Source of the DNA: Arenimonas sp.
GTDB taxonomy: Bacteria; Pseudomonadota; Gammaproteobacteria; Xanthomonadales; Xanthomonadaceae
Direction of reading: 5' to 3'
Length of the DNA: 6,258 nucleotides
Assembly: GCA_003497545.1 (NCBI GenBank)
Contig: DNNT01000044.1
Coordinates: forward strand, 295 to 6,552
The position numbers and the translations under genes were made by a program. The notes beneath the pieces were generated by a model, which searched no databases, was not told the DNA's origin, and saw only the letters and a list, made by a program, of their open reading frames with translations. Below are positions 1-6,258 of the stretch, one piece after another (the first letter of the stretch is position 1; the number at the start of each line of letters is the position of its first letter).

Positions 1-2463
1 CCGGTGCTGCTTTCCGAGCTGCTGGCCACCCTGCACGGCCTGCGCCGCGAGGCCCGCAGCGCGCGCCTGCGCTACGACAAACTCTTCAACGCCGTGCCCG
101 ACCCGGTCAGCCTGATCGACGCCGACGGCCGCATCGTCGACCTCAACCGCGCCGGCGAAGTGGCCTATGGCCGCCCCCGCGGGGAAATCGTCGGCAAGCT
201 GGTGCACGTGCTCAACCCCGACCTGCCCAGCGACCACATGGCGCCGGTGCTGGAAACCCTGGCGCGCGACCAGACCCACGTGGTCGAGGTCTACAACATG
301 CGCGGCGACGGCACCCGCTTCCCGGTGGAAGTGCACTCGGCCCGCTTCGAAGACGGCCCCAACCAGTACGTCATCGCGGTGGCCCGCGACCTCAGCCGCC
401 GCCGCGAGGCCGAGCAGAACCTCAAGACCCTGCTCATGGCCATGGACAAGGGCGTGCTGGTGCAGGACCCCGACGGCCAGGCCATCTCGGCCAACGCCGC
501 CGCCATGCGCATCCTGGGCATGGCCGAGGACCAGGACATCGTGTCCGGACTGCGCTGGCAGGACTGGCTGGTGGTGGACCACCGCGGCTGGCCGCTGCGC
601 TTCGGCGAGATGCCGGCCCAGCGCGCCATCCGCACCGGCAAGTTCGTCGAAAGCACCCTGCTCGGCCTCTACCACCTGGGCCGCAAGCAGCTGACGTGGG
701 TGTCAGCCACCTGCGTGCCGCAGTTCCAGCCGCATTCGGACAAGCCCTACCAGGTGGTGTCGCTGTTTTCGGACGTCACCGAGCTCAAGCGCGACAGCGC
801 CCTGTTCCTGCGCACCCAGGCCCTGGCCCGCATCGGCGGCTGGGAATGGGACGGTGGCCGCCAGCGGCTCTACCTCACCGACGAAACCCTGCGCATCATC
901 GGCCGCCGCGACGACCCGCCGCGCTCGCTCGACGACGCCCTGCGCCAGGTCGCGCCCACCGACCGCCCCAAGGTGGAGGAAGCGCTGGAAAGCGTGCTGC
1001 GCGACGGCGGCGGGCTGGACCTGGAAATCCGCATCGTGCGGCCCGACGGCCAGTCCACCTGGGCCCGCGTGATCGGCCAGGCCGAGGGTCGCGCGCCCAT
1101 GACCGCGCGCATCACCGGCACCGTGCAGGACATCACCCAGCGCCGCCAGATCGAAGAAGCGCTGCGCAGCCAGGCCCGCACCGACCCGCTCACCGGCCTG
1201 TACAACCGCGACGGCATCCTCACCGAACTCGAGCGCCGGCTGGGCGAAGGCGGCGAAGGCAGCACGGTGGTCTACATCGACCTGGACCGCTTCAAGCTGG
1301 TCAACGACCTGCTCGGCCACGCCGCCGGCGACGACCTGCTGGTGAACGCCGCCCGCCGGCTCGAGCGCTGCGTGGGCGAACACGGCCTGCTGGCGCGCTT
1401 CGGCGGCGACGAGTTCCTGGTGCTGGCCGACACCCGCGACGACCCGCGCGAGGCCGAGCGCCTGGCCGAACGCATCACCCGCGCCTTCGGCGACGCCTTC
1501 CGATACGCCGGCGAGGAATTCACCATCACCACCAGCGTCGGCCTGGCGCGTTTCCCCGAGCACGGCACCACCGTGCAGCAACTGGTGAACAACGCCGACG
1601 CGGCCATGTACGACGCCAAGCGCCGCGGCCGCAACACCTGGCAGACCTTCACGCCGGAGCTGGCCCGCCGACAGCACGACCGCGTGCAGGTGGAGGCGCA
1701 GCTGCGCCGCGCGCTCGACAACGAGGAGTTCCGCCTGGTCTACCAGCCGCTGGTGAACCTGGCCGACGGCAAGGTGCGCTCGGCCGAGGCGCTGATCCGC
1801 TGGCGCAACCCGGCCCTGGGCGAAATGCGCCCGGACCACTTCATCAACCACGCCGAAACCACCGGCGACATCGTGCGCATCGGCGCCTGGGTGATCCAGG
1901 TGGCCTGCCGGCAGATGGCTGCCTGGCGCGACGCCGGTTATCCGCTCGAACGCGTGGCGGTGAACGTGTCCTACCGCCAGTTCCTCACCGAGGACCTGGT
2001 GCAGATCATCACCGAGTCGCTGGCCGAGCACGACCTGCCCGGGCACATGCTGGAACTGGAATTCACCGAGCGCGTGCTCATCGAGGACGCGCCCGACACG
2101 CTCACCACCTTCGAGGCGCTGCGCGCCCTGGGCGTGGTGCTGACCATCGACGATTTCGGCGAGGGTTACAGCGCGCTCAACTACCTGCGGCGGCTGCCGA
2201 TCCACGGGCTGAAGCTGGCCCAGGGTTTCCTGCGCGGCGTGCCGGGCAATGCCTCCGACGCCGCCATCTGCCAGGCCGTGGCCGGCATCGCCCAGGCGCT
2301 GGGCCTGGAAGTGGTGGCCGAGGGCGTGGAGAGCAGCGTGCAGCGCGATTTCCTGCTCGGCCTGGGCATCCAGCGCGGCCAGGGTTTCCTTTTCAGCCGG
2401 GCGCTCGAGGCCGATGCCTTCGGCGCCTTCCTCCGCCAATCCAACGCCGCCTCGAACGCATGA
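1..2463 (+). CDS. PAS-PAS-PAS-GGDEF-EAL cyclic-di-GMP signalling protein (5' partial)
   Basis: This is a sensor protein that should make and/or break cyclic-di-GMP. The frame is open from base 1 and the GTG at base 4 has no visible ribosome site, so the true start lies upstream; 820 residues are visible. Counting codons from base 1, three PAS domains lie at about 25-135, 140-262 and 271-383, each ending in the typical D-[LVI]-[ST] linker (DLSRRRE, DVTELKR, DITQRRQ). The GGDEF domain (about 390-555) has RTDPLTGLYNR, metal-binding DLD at 427-429 and an intact GGDEF at 468-472. The EAL domain (about 570-810) has EAL at 596-598, Asn655, EFTE at 687-690, DD at 717-718, Lys738, Glu774 and Gln794, so most active-site residues are present. 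Two oddities: the RxxD inhibitory site is replaced by GEHG (459-462), and LKxD reads LKLA (Ala740). The first visible residues look like a helical linker, so a membrane or sensory domain may precede them. Ligands are unknown. The domain calls are firm; the net enzymatic direction is not. Confidence 0.95.
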   Translation, partial: PVLLSELLATLHGLRREARSARLRYDKLFNAVPDPVSLIDADGRIVDLNRAGEVAYGRPRGEIVGKLVHVLNPDLPSDHMAPVLETLARDQTHVVEVYNMRGDGTRFPVEVHSARFEDGPNQYVIAVARDLSRRREAEQNLKTLLMAMDKGVLVQDPDGQAISANAAAMRILGMAEDQDIVSGLRWQDWLVVDHRGWPLRFGEMPAQRAIRTGKFVESTLLGLYHLGRKQLTWVSATCVPQFQPHSDKPYQVVSLFSDVTELKRDSALFLRTQALARIGGWEWDGGRQRLYLTDETLRIIGRRDDPPRSLDDALRQVAPTDRPKVEEALESVLRDGGGLDLEIRIVRPDGQSTWARVIGQAEGRAPMTARITGTVQDITQRRQIEEALRSQARTDPLTGLYNRDGILTELERRLGEGGEGSTVVYIDLDRFKLVNDLLGHAAGDDLLVNAARRLERCVGEHGLLARFGGDEFLVLADTRDDPREAERLAERITRAFGDAFRYAGEEFTITTSVGLARFPEHGTTVQQLVNNADAAMYDAKRRGRNTWQTFTPELARRQHDRVQVEAQLRRALDNEEFRLVYQPLVNLADGKVRSAEALIRWRNPALGEMRPDHFINHAETTGDIVRIGAWVIQVACRQMAAWRDAGYPLERVAVNVSYRQFLTEDLVQIITESLAEHDLPGHMLELEFTERVLIEDAPDTLTTFEALRALGVVLTIDDFGEGYSALNYLRRLPIHGLKLAQGFLRGVPGNASDAAICQAVAGIAQALGLEVVAEGVESSVQRDFLLGLGIQRGQGFLFSRALEADAFGAFLRQSNAASNA

Positions 2464-2951
2464 GCCCGAACTTCCACATCCGCCCCATCACCGCCGCCGA
2501 CGACGTGGCGGTGGCCCGCATCATCCGCGGCGTCATGCCGGAATTCGGCGCCGACGGCCCGGGTTTCGCCATCCACGACCCCGAGGTGGACGCCATGTCG
2601 GCCGCCTACGACCGGCCGGGCGCGGCCTATTTCGTGGTCGAGCACGACGGCCGGGTGCAGGGCGGCGGCGGCGTGGCCCCGCTCGAGGGCGGCCCGGAAG
2701 GCGTGTGCGAGCTGCGCAAGATGTATTTCCTTCCCGCCTTGCGCGGCCTGGGCGCCGGCGCCGCGCTGATGCAGCGCTGCCTGGCCGAGGCCCGGGCGCT
2801 GGGCTTCCGCCAGGTCTACCTGGAAACCCTGCGCGGCATGGACGCCGCCCAGAAACTCTACGAACGCACCGGCTTCCGCCGCCTCGACGGCCCTCTGGGC
2901 GCCACCGGCCACTTCGGCTGCAACCGCTTCTACCTCCTCGACCTGCCCTGA
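2460..2951 (+). CDS. GNAT-family N-acetyltransferase
   Basis: This 163-residue protein has the size of a single-domain GNAT enzyme, which moves an acetyl group from acetyl-CoA to an amine. The acetyl-CoA pyrophosphate loop is visible as RGLGAG at residues 95-100, preceded by the usual strand CELRKMYF (83-90) and followed by a helix rich in Ala, Leu and Arg. The C-terminal LYERTGF (133-139) is the familiar motif B region. The ATG lies inside ATGA with the stop of the upstream GGDEF-EAL gene. No clear Shine-Dalgarno sequence precedes it, so its translation is probably coupled to that gene. The substrate cannot be read from the sequence: it could be a small molecule, an amino acid or a protein N-terminus. 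Family assignment is secure; biological role is unknown. Confidence 0.92.
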   Translation: MSPNFHIRPITAADDVAVARIIRGVMPEFGADGPGFAIHDPEVDAMSAAYDRPGAAYFVVEHDGRVQGGGGVAPLEGGPEGVCELRKMYFLPALRGLGAGAALMQRCLAEARALGFRQVYLETLRGMDAAQKLYERTGFRRLDGPLGATGHFGCNRFYLLDLP

Positions 2952-2956
2952 GCGGG

Positions 2957-2962
2957 TAAAAT
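2957..2962 (+). promoter_or_regulatory. possible -10 element (TAAAAT) upstream of the dehydrogenase
   Basis: In the 38-bp gap between the GNAT and dehydrogenase genes, TAAAAT stands out from very GC-rich surroundings, five of six bases matching the sigma-70 -10 consensus. It is flanked by CGGG (2953-2956) and CCCG (2963-2966), which could form a short stem. No good -35 hexamer is seen at 16-18 bp upstream, so this is weak evidence for a separate promoter. Confidence 0.25.
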
Positions 2963-2979
2963 CCCGGGTTTATCGCTTC

Positions 2980-2984
2980 GGGGG
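2980..2984 (+). promoter_or_regulatory. ribosome binding site of the dehydrogenase gene
   Basis: A GGGGG run ends five bases before the ATG at 2990. It is the only purine-rich stretch in the gap and supports that start, which also gives the usual short N-terminus ahead of the Rossmann glycine motif. Confidence 0.5.
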
Positions 2985-2989
2985 TTCGC

Positions 2990-3760
2990 ATGAAGATCCA
3001 AGACACCCGCGCCGCCATCACCGGCGGCGTTTCCGGCCTGGGCCTGGCCGTGGCCAAACACCTGGTCGCCGGCGGCGCCAAGGTGGCGCTGCTCGACATC
3101 AACGACGACAAGGGCGCGGCCGCCGTGGCCGAACTGGGCGAGGCCAACGCCCGCTACTGGCGCACCGACGTCACCGACGAAGCCCAGGTGGCCGCCAACC
3201 TGGCCGAAGCGCAGGCCTTCATGGGCGGTCTCAACGTCGCCGTGAACTGCGCCGGCATCCTCGGCGCCGGCCGCGTGCTGGGCAAGGACGCGCCGATGCC
3301 GCTGAAGAACTTCGCCACCACGGTAATGGTGAACCTGGTCGGCAGCTTCAACGTGGCCAAGGCCGCCGCCAACCTGATGCAGAACAACGCCGCCGGCGAC
3401 GACGGCGAGCGCGGCGTCATCGTCAACACCGCCTCGGTGGCCGCCTACGAAGGCCAGATCGGCCAGGCCGCGTATTCGGCCTCGAAGGGCGGCGTGGTCG
3501 GCATGACCCTGCCGATGGCGCGCGAACTGGCCCGCTTCGGCATCCGCGTGAACACCATCGCCCCGGGCATCTTCTGGACCCCGATGGTGGACGGCATGCC
3601 GGAAGCCGTGCAGCAGTCGCTGTCGGCCTCCATCCCCTTCCCGTCCCGCCTGGGCCGGCCGGAGGAATTCGCCGACCTGGTGGCCTACATCGTCGGCAAC
3701 CGCTACATCAACGGCGAAACGATCCGCCTCGACGGCGCCGTCCGCCTCGCCCCCAAGTAA
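2990..3760 (+). CDS. HSD10-like short-chain dehydrogenase (probable 3-hydroxyacyl-CoA dehydrogenase)
   Basis: This 256-residue classical short-chain dehydrogenase/reductase has the usual family length. The Rossmann glycine motif TGGVSGLG is at residues 11-18. Asp36 ends the second strand, which usually signals NAD(H) rather than NADP(H). Asp60, NCAG (86-89) and Asn115 follow. The catalytic residues are Ser149, Tyr162 and Lys166, in the context [11 protein letters not shown]. That stretch, with [12 protein letters not shown] and the end [13 protein letters not shown], closely resembles mammalian HSD17B10 (type II 3-hydroxyacyl-CoA dehydrogenase), as I recall that sequence. I therefore infer NAD-dependent oxidation of 3-hydroxyacyl-CoA in fatty-acid or branched-chain amino-acid breakdown, in the cytoplasm as a tetramer. 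Related enzymes also act on hydroxysteroids and alcohols, so the substrate is not proven. No beta-oxidation partners are adjacent; the gene lies 17 bp upstream of yeiP. Confidence 0.93.
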   Translation: MKIQDTRAAITGGVSGLGLAVAKHLVAGGAKVALLDINDDKGAAAVAELGEANARYWRTDVTDEAQVAANLAEAQAFMGGLNVAVNCAGILGAGRVLGKDAPMPLKNFATTVMVNLVGSFNVAKAAANLMQNNAAGDDGERGVIVNTASVAAYEGQIGQAAYSASKGGVVGMTLPMARELARFGIRVNTIAPGIFWTPMVDGMPEAVQQSLSASIPFPSRLGRPEEFADLVAYIVGNRYINGETIRLDGAVRLAPK

Positions 3761-3777
3761 CCCTTCCGAGCACGCGC

Positions 3778-4341
3778 ATGAAAGCTTCCGAGATCAAGAA
3801 AGGCAACGTCATCGAGCACGCCGGCACCGTGTACCAGGTGCGCGACATCGAGCGCAGCTCGCCGCAGGGCCGTGGCGGCAACGTCAAGTTCCGCTTCACC
3901 CTGTACTCCGTGCCGGGCGGCACCAAGTACGACCTGAGCGTGGGCGCCGACGACGAACTGCGCGAGGTCGAGCTCAGCCGCCGCGCCAGCACCTTCAGCT
4001 ACATGGACGGCAGCGCCTTCGTCTTCCTCGACGCCGAGGACTACACGCCCTACCAGCTCGACGCCGACGTGGTGGGCGACGCCGCCGGCTACATCACCGA
4101 AGGCCTGGAAGGCTGCTACGTGCAGCTGATCGAAGACGCGCCGGTGGCCGTGCAGCTGCCGCCGAGCGTCATCCTGGAAGTCGTGGACACCCCGCCCGAA
4201 CTCAAGGGCGGCACCGCCACCAAGCGCCCGAAGCCGGCCAAGCTCAACACCGGCCTCGAGATCATGGTGCCGGAGTACATCAGCAACGGCGAAAAGATCT
4301 GGGTCAGCACCACCACCGGCGAATTCAACGGGCGCGTGTAA
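3778..4341 (+). CDS. yeiP: elongation factor P-like protein (YeiP/EfpL)
   Basis: This is a paralogue of elongation factor P, which enters the ribosomal E site and helps peptide-bond formation at polyproline and related stalling motifs. At 187 residues it is close to E. coli YeiP (190). The N-terminal KOW-like domain begins [12 protein letters not shown]; the two OB-like domains lie at about 68-122 and 130-187. The EF-P family signature is complete at 152-171 (KPAKLNTG through VPEYISNG). The domain I loop reads SSPQGRGG with Arg32 where genuine EF-P carries its modified residue; E. coli YeiP has Arg33 at the matching place (SPTARG), which separates this from efp. EDYTPY (87-92) is also YeiP-like. 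A weak GAG at 3768-3770 is the only ribosome-site candidate. The 3' end overlaps the convergent Nudix gene by 17 bp. A separate, canonical efp is expected elsewhere in the genome. Confidence 0.93.
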   Translation: MKASEIKKGNVIEHAGTVYQVRDIERSSPQGRGGNVKFRFTLYSVPGGTKYDLSVGADDELREVELSRRASTFSYMDGSAFVFLDAEDYTPYQLDADVVGDAAGYITEGLEGCYVQLIEDAPVAVQLPPSVILEVVDTPPELKGGTATKRPKPAKLNTGLEIMVPEYISNGEKIWVSTTTGEFNGRV

Positions 4342-4876
4342 GCCAGCGCGTCGCCATCCGGCGCATGGATTCGTCCATCGCCGGGTCGGCGGCGATCTCC
4401 GCCACCGGCTTCCAGGCCAGGTCCAGCGATTCCTCGCTGACCGCGAAGTGCTCGCTGCCGGTGGCGCGCACCACGAAGCGCACGTCGTAATGCCAGTGTT
4501 CCGGGTCCGCGCCGCGGGCCGGGATGGCGTGCCGGTCGAGATCGAACAGGCCGCCCTCGACCACCAGGTCCACCAGGCCTGATTCCTCTTCCGCTTCCCG
4601 CAGCGCCACCCGCGCCAGGTCGGTGTCGCCATCAGCGTGGCCGCCCAGCTGCAGCCAGCGGCCCAGCTTGCGGTGGTGGGTGAGCAGCACGCGCTCGCCG
4701 TCGGCGCTGACCAGCCAGGCCGAGCCGGTGAAGTGCCCCGGCGGGTGGCTGCGCTCGAACACCGCCGCCGACGAACCCAGGAAATCCGCGAACAGCCGGG
4801 CCTCCCCGGCCTGGCCCGGCCACCGGCGCGCGTAGTCCTCGAAGGCCTCGGCCAGGGACGGGATTGCGGCGCTCAT
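4325..4876 (-). CDS. Nudix hydrolase
   Basis: This 183-residue protein should hydrolyse a nucleoside diphosphate linked to another group, using divalent metal. The Nudix box spans residues 79-101: Gly79, then the core REAEEESGL (93-101) with the metal-binding glutamates Glu94, Glu97 and Glu98. The Glu expected at box position 7 is Thr85, giving GGHADGDTD. The GGHxDGD form recurs in one Nudix subfamily, so I do not read it as inactivation. The domain covers about 48-165, with a helical N-terminal extension. I chose the ATG at 4876 because GGAG (4888-4885 on this strand) lies eight bases upstream. The frame remains open to an ATG at 5041, but that would add 55 low-complexity residues running through the permease leader. 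The stop lies inside the end of yeiP. The substrate is unknown; housecleaning of damaged nucleotides is one possibility. Confidence 0.92.
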   Translation of the reverse strand: MSAAIPSLAEAFEDYARRWPGQAGEARLFADFLGSSAAVFERSHPPGHFTGSAWLVSADGERVLLTHHRKLGRWLQLGGHADGDTDLARVALREAEEESGLVDLVVEGGLFDLDRHAIPARGADPEHWHYDVRFVVRATGSEHFAVSEESLDLAWKPVAEIAADPAMDESMRRMATRWLTRAR

Positions 4877-4884
4877 CGTGCAGG

Positions 4885-4888
4885 CTCC
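4885..4888 (-). promoter_or_regulatory. Shine-Dalgarno site deciding the Nudix start
   Basis: The minus strand reads CTGGAGCC, with GGAG eight bases before the ATG whose first base is at 4876. It is the best ribosome-binding match near any in-frame start of this gene, and it supports the short 183-residue form. Confidence 0.6.
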
Positions 4889-4904
4889 AGGGGGCGAACG
4901 GCCC

Positions 4905-4915
4905 GGCATTATGCC
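4905..4915 (-). promoter_or_regulatory. palindrome with possible -10 element for the Nudix gene
   Basis: GGCATTATGCC is a perfect 5+1+5 inverted repeat. Read on the minus strand it contains CATAAT (4913-4908), five of six matches to the -10 consensus. That would start transcription near 4901, leaving a leader of about 25 bases with the GGAG site. No strong -35 is visible at the expected place, so it may instead be an operator or chance. Confidence 0.35.
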
Positions 4916-4941
4916 GCCTGCGGATGGCCCGGGCAGGTCCC

Positions 4942-4971
4942 TTGCCGAGCTTTCCCCGGCCGGGTTATGGT
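4942..4971 (+). promoter_or_regulatory. candidate sigma-70 promoter for the permease
   Basis: TTGCCG at 4942-4947 and TATGGT at 4966-4971 are separated by 18 bp, and each matches four of six consensus bases. Transcription would start near 4978, giving a leader of about 75 bases that contains both hairpins described below. It is a by-eye match only. Confidence 0.4.
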
Positions 4972-4981
4972 GGCCCGCCAT

Positions 4982-5002
4982 CGCGCCCAGCGCGCTGTTT
5001 TT
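4982..5002 (+). terminator. terminator-like hairpin with T-run in the permease leader
   Basis: CGCGC (4982-4986) and GCGCG (4990-4994) form a perfect five-pair GC stem with a three-base loop. It is followed by CTG and then five T residues (4998-5002). The form resembles a short intrinsic terminator or attenuator located 50 bases before the permease ATG. The stem is short and the T-run starts three bases late, so termination strength is uncertain. Confidence 0.35.
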
Positions 5003-5005
5003 CAC

Positions 5006-5027
5006 CTGCCGCCGACAGATGCGGCAG
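5006..5027 (+). repeat. perfect 7-bp inverted repeat before the permease ribosome site
   Basis: CTGCCGC (5006-5012) and GCGGCAG (5021-5027) pair perfectly around an eight-base loop. The stem ends 12 bases before the Shine-Dalgarno site. In RNA it would be a stable hairpin at the ribosome entry region; in DNA it could be an operator. Confidence 0.5.
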
Positions 5028-5039
5028 CACAAGAAGACC

Positions 5040-5047
5040 AAGGGGAG
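5040..5047 (+). promoter_or_regulatory. ribosome binding site of the permease
   Basis: AAGGGGAG lies five bases before the ATG at 5053. It is a strong Shine-Dalgarno match, the clearest in the window, and fixes the permease start. Confidence 0.7.
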
Positions 5048-5052
5048 CCCGA

Positions 5053-6258
5053 ATGTTCAAGAACCTGTTCGCCATCAAGCCGGTGGGACCGGCGCCGCAC
5101 GTGGACGCCGGCGAGCCCGTCGAGGGCAGCCTAGGTGGCGAGGCCACGCTCAAGCGCACGCTGACCGCCCGCCAGCTGGTGTTCCTGGGCATCGGCGCGG
5201 TCATCGGCGCCGGCATCTTCGTGCTCACCGGCCAGGCGGCCGCGGTGCACGCCGGCCCGGCGATCATGCTCAGCTTCGTGCTGGCCGGCATCGCCTGCGC
5301 CTTCGCCGGCCTGTGCTACGCCGAGTTCGCGGCCATGATGCCGGTCTCCGGCTCGGCCTACTCCTATGCCTACGCCACGCTGGGCGAGTTCGTGGCCTGG
5401 TTCATCGGCTGGAACCTGGTGCTCGAATACATGTTCGCGGCCTCCACGGTGGCCGTGGGCTGGTCGGGCTACTTCAACAGCCTGCTCACCAGCATGGGCC
5501 TCGGCCTGCCGGCGGCCCTGTCGGCGGCGCCGCTGAACGTGGTGGGCGGCGAAATCGTGCACACCGGCGGCCTGATCAACCTGCCGGCGGTGGGCATCAT
5601 CGCGGCCATCAGCGGCCTGTGCTACGTGGGCATCACCCAGTCGGCCTTCGTGAACTCGATCATCGTCGCCATCAAGGTGGTGGTGATCCTGATGTTCGTG
5701 GCCTTCGGCCTGCAGTACGTCAACCCGGACAACTGGGTGCCCTTCATCCCCGAGAACACCGGCCCGGGCCAGTTCGGCATGGACGGCGTGGTGCGCGGCG
5801 CGGCCGTGGTGTTCTTCGCCTACATCGGCTTCGACGCGGTCTCCACCGCCGCCGGCGAGGCCAAGAACCCCCAGCGCGACATGCCCATCGGCATCCTCGG
5901 CTCGCTGGTTTTCTGCACCATCATCTACATCATCGTCTCGGCCGTGCTGACCGGCATGCTGCCCTACACCGAGCTGGGCACGCCCAAGCCGGTGGCCACC
6001 GCGCTCGAGGCCTACCCGAAGCTCGCCTGGCTCAAGACCGTGATCGAGATCGGCGCCATCGCCGGCCTGAGCTCGGTGATCCTGGTGATGCTGATGGGTC
6101 AGCCGCGCATCTTCTACTCGATGTCGAAGGACGGCCTGCTGCCGCGGTTCTTCGCCAAGGTCCACCCGAAGCACCAGACCCCGTACATCGGCACCATCCT
6201 GGTGGGCGTGTTCGCGGCGGCGCTGGCCGGCTTCCTGCCGATCGGCCTGCTGGGCGAG
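5053..6258 (+). CDS. APC-superfamily amino-acid permease, cationic amino-acid transporter type (3' partial)
   Basis: This inner-membrane amino-acid transporter runs off the window end after 402 residues. Family members are usually somewhat under 500 residues, so the last membrane segments are missing. A polar cytoplasmic N-terminus (1-40) precedes the first helix, which carries the unwound APC substrate motif GIGAVIGAGIF (46-56). Hydrophobic segments follow at roughly 68-94, 110-140, 174-195, 198-220, 244-264, 277-300, 330-350 and 376-398. The sixth helix region, FFAYIGFDAVSTAAGEAKNPQRDMP (254-278), and GQPRIFYSMSKDGLLP (349-364) are characteristic of the CAT/YfnA-like branch. Uptake of an amino acid driven by protons or by exchange is expected from the family; the substrate cannot be read here, and cationic specificity is not guaranteed by the family name. 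It is divergent from the Nudix gene and has its own leader with two hairpins. Confidence 0.95.
   Translation, partial: MFKNLFAIKPVGPAPHVDAGEPVEGSLGGEATLKRTLTARQLVFLGIGAVIGAGIFVLTGQAAAVHAGPAIMLSFVLAGIACAFAGLCYAEFAAMMPVSGSAYSYAYATLGEFVAWFIGWNLVLEYMFAASTVAVGWSGYFNSLLTSMGLGLPAALSAAPLNVVGGEIVHTGGLINLPAVGIIAAISGLCYVGITQSAFVNSIIVAIKVVVILMFVAFGLQYVNPDNWVPFIPENTGPGQFGMDGVVRGAAVVFFAYIGFDAVSTAAGEAKNPQRDMPIGILGSLVFCTIIYIIVSAVLTGMLPYTELGTPKPVATALEAYPKLAWLKTVIEIGAIAGLSSVILVMLMGQPRIFYSMSKDGLLPRFFAKVHPKHQTPYIGTILVGVFAAALAGFLPIGLLGE

Noticed and set aside
703..2439. 578-codon open frame on the minus strand inside the GGDEF-EAL gene
   Set aside because: The translation is low-complexity, rich in Ala, Gly, His and Gln with no domain motifs. 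It lies opposite a gene with clear domain signatures and is expected from strong third-position G/C bias.
696..2459. Long plus-strand open frame leading into the GNAT protein
   Set aside because: This part is Arg/Pro/Ala-rich nonsense in the +3 frame of the GGDEF-EAL gene. Only the portion from the ATG at 2460 has acetyltransferase features, so a giant fusion is not credible.
4079..4115. Possible damage in the central region of YeiP, where the sequence differs from E. coli
   Set aside because: The frame is continuous, length is normal and the family signature follows intact, so this is ordinary divergence.
4905..5030. Known riboswitch or T-box in the divergent region
   Set aside because: I could not find a conserved aptamer core such as a lysine or glycine riboswitch pattern, and the leader is short. 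Only simple hairpins are supported.
4877..5041. Extended N-terminus of the Nudix protein starting at 5041
   Set aside because: The extra 55 residues have no family resemblance and cover the permease promoter and leader. A good GGAG site supports the start at 4876.
4637..5134. 165-codon plus-strand frame across the Nudix gene and the intergenic region
   Set aside because: It runs antisense to a well-supported Nudix gene, overlaps the permease start in another frame, and its product is compositionally biased with no motif.
5131..6174. 347-codon open frame on the minus strand opposite the permease
   Set aside because: The translation is rich in His, Asp, Gly and Ala without recognisable motifs, and it mirrors a membrane protein with clear CAT-family signatures. 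It is a shadow frame.
1..6258. CRISPR arrays, transposons, integrase genes, tRNA or rRNA genes, attachment sites
   Set aside because: Reading through, I saw no regularly spaced repeats, terminal inverted repeats, transposase motifs or RNA gene signatures. Base composition looks uniform throughout.

Overview
The window is about 70% G+C by eye, with strongly third-position G/C-biased codons, closely spaced genes and no mobile elements, tRNAs, rRNAs or CRISPR arrays that I can see. The gene set points to a high-GC gammaproteobacterium, possibly of the Lysobacter/Xanthomonas group: a multi-PAS GGDEF-EAL protein, an EF-P paralogue of the YeiP/EfpL type, and a CAT-type amino-acid permease. The lineage is an inference from gene content and composition and was not tested.

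Layout. Bases 1-2463 hold the 3' part of a cyclic-di-GMP protein (three PAS domains, GGDEF, EAL) whose 5' end lies outside the window. Its stop codon overlaps the start of a small GNAT acetyltransferase (2460-2951). After a 38-bp gap comes an HSD10-like short-chain dehydrogenase (2990-3760), and 17 bp later the elongation factor P-like protein YeiP/EfpL (3778-4341). These four genes share the plus strand, with gaps of -4, 38 and 17 bp, and could be one transcription unit, although a possible promoter precedes the dehydrogenase. A Nudix hydrolase (4325-4876) lies on the minus strand and overlaps the 3' end of yeiP by 17 bp. A 176-bp divergent intergenic region separates it from a CAT-family amino-acid permease (5053 to the window end), which is cut off at its 3' end.

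Functionally the genes are mixed: second-messenger signalling, acyl-CoA or hydroxy-compound oxidation, translation of difficult peptide motifs, nucleotide-type hydrolysis and amino-acid uptake. I see no single dedicated pathway. This reads as ordinary core or near-core chromosome, and I found no convincing new system. The parts most worth a second look are the permease leader, which holds a terminator-like hairpin and a second perfect 7-bp stem before the ribosome binding site, and two departures from consensus in the GGDEF-EAL protein: no RxxD inhibitory site, and Ala in place of Asp in the LKxD motif.
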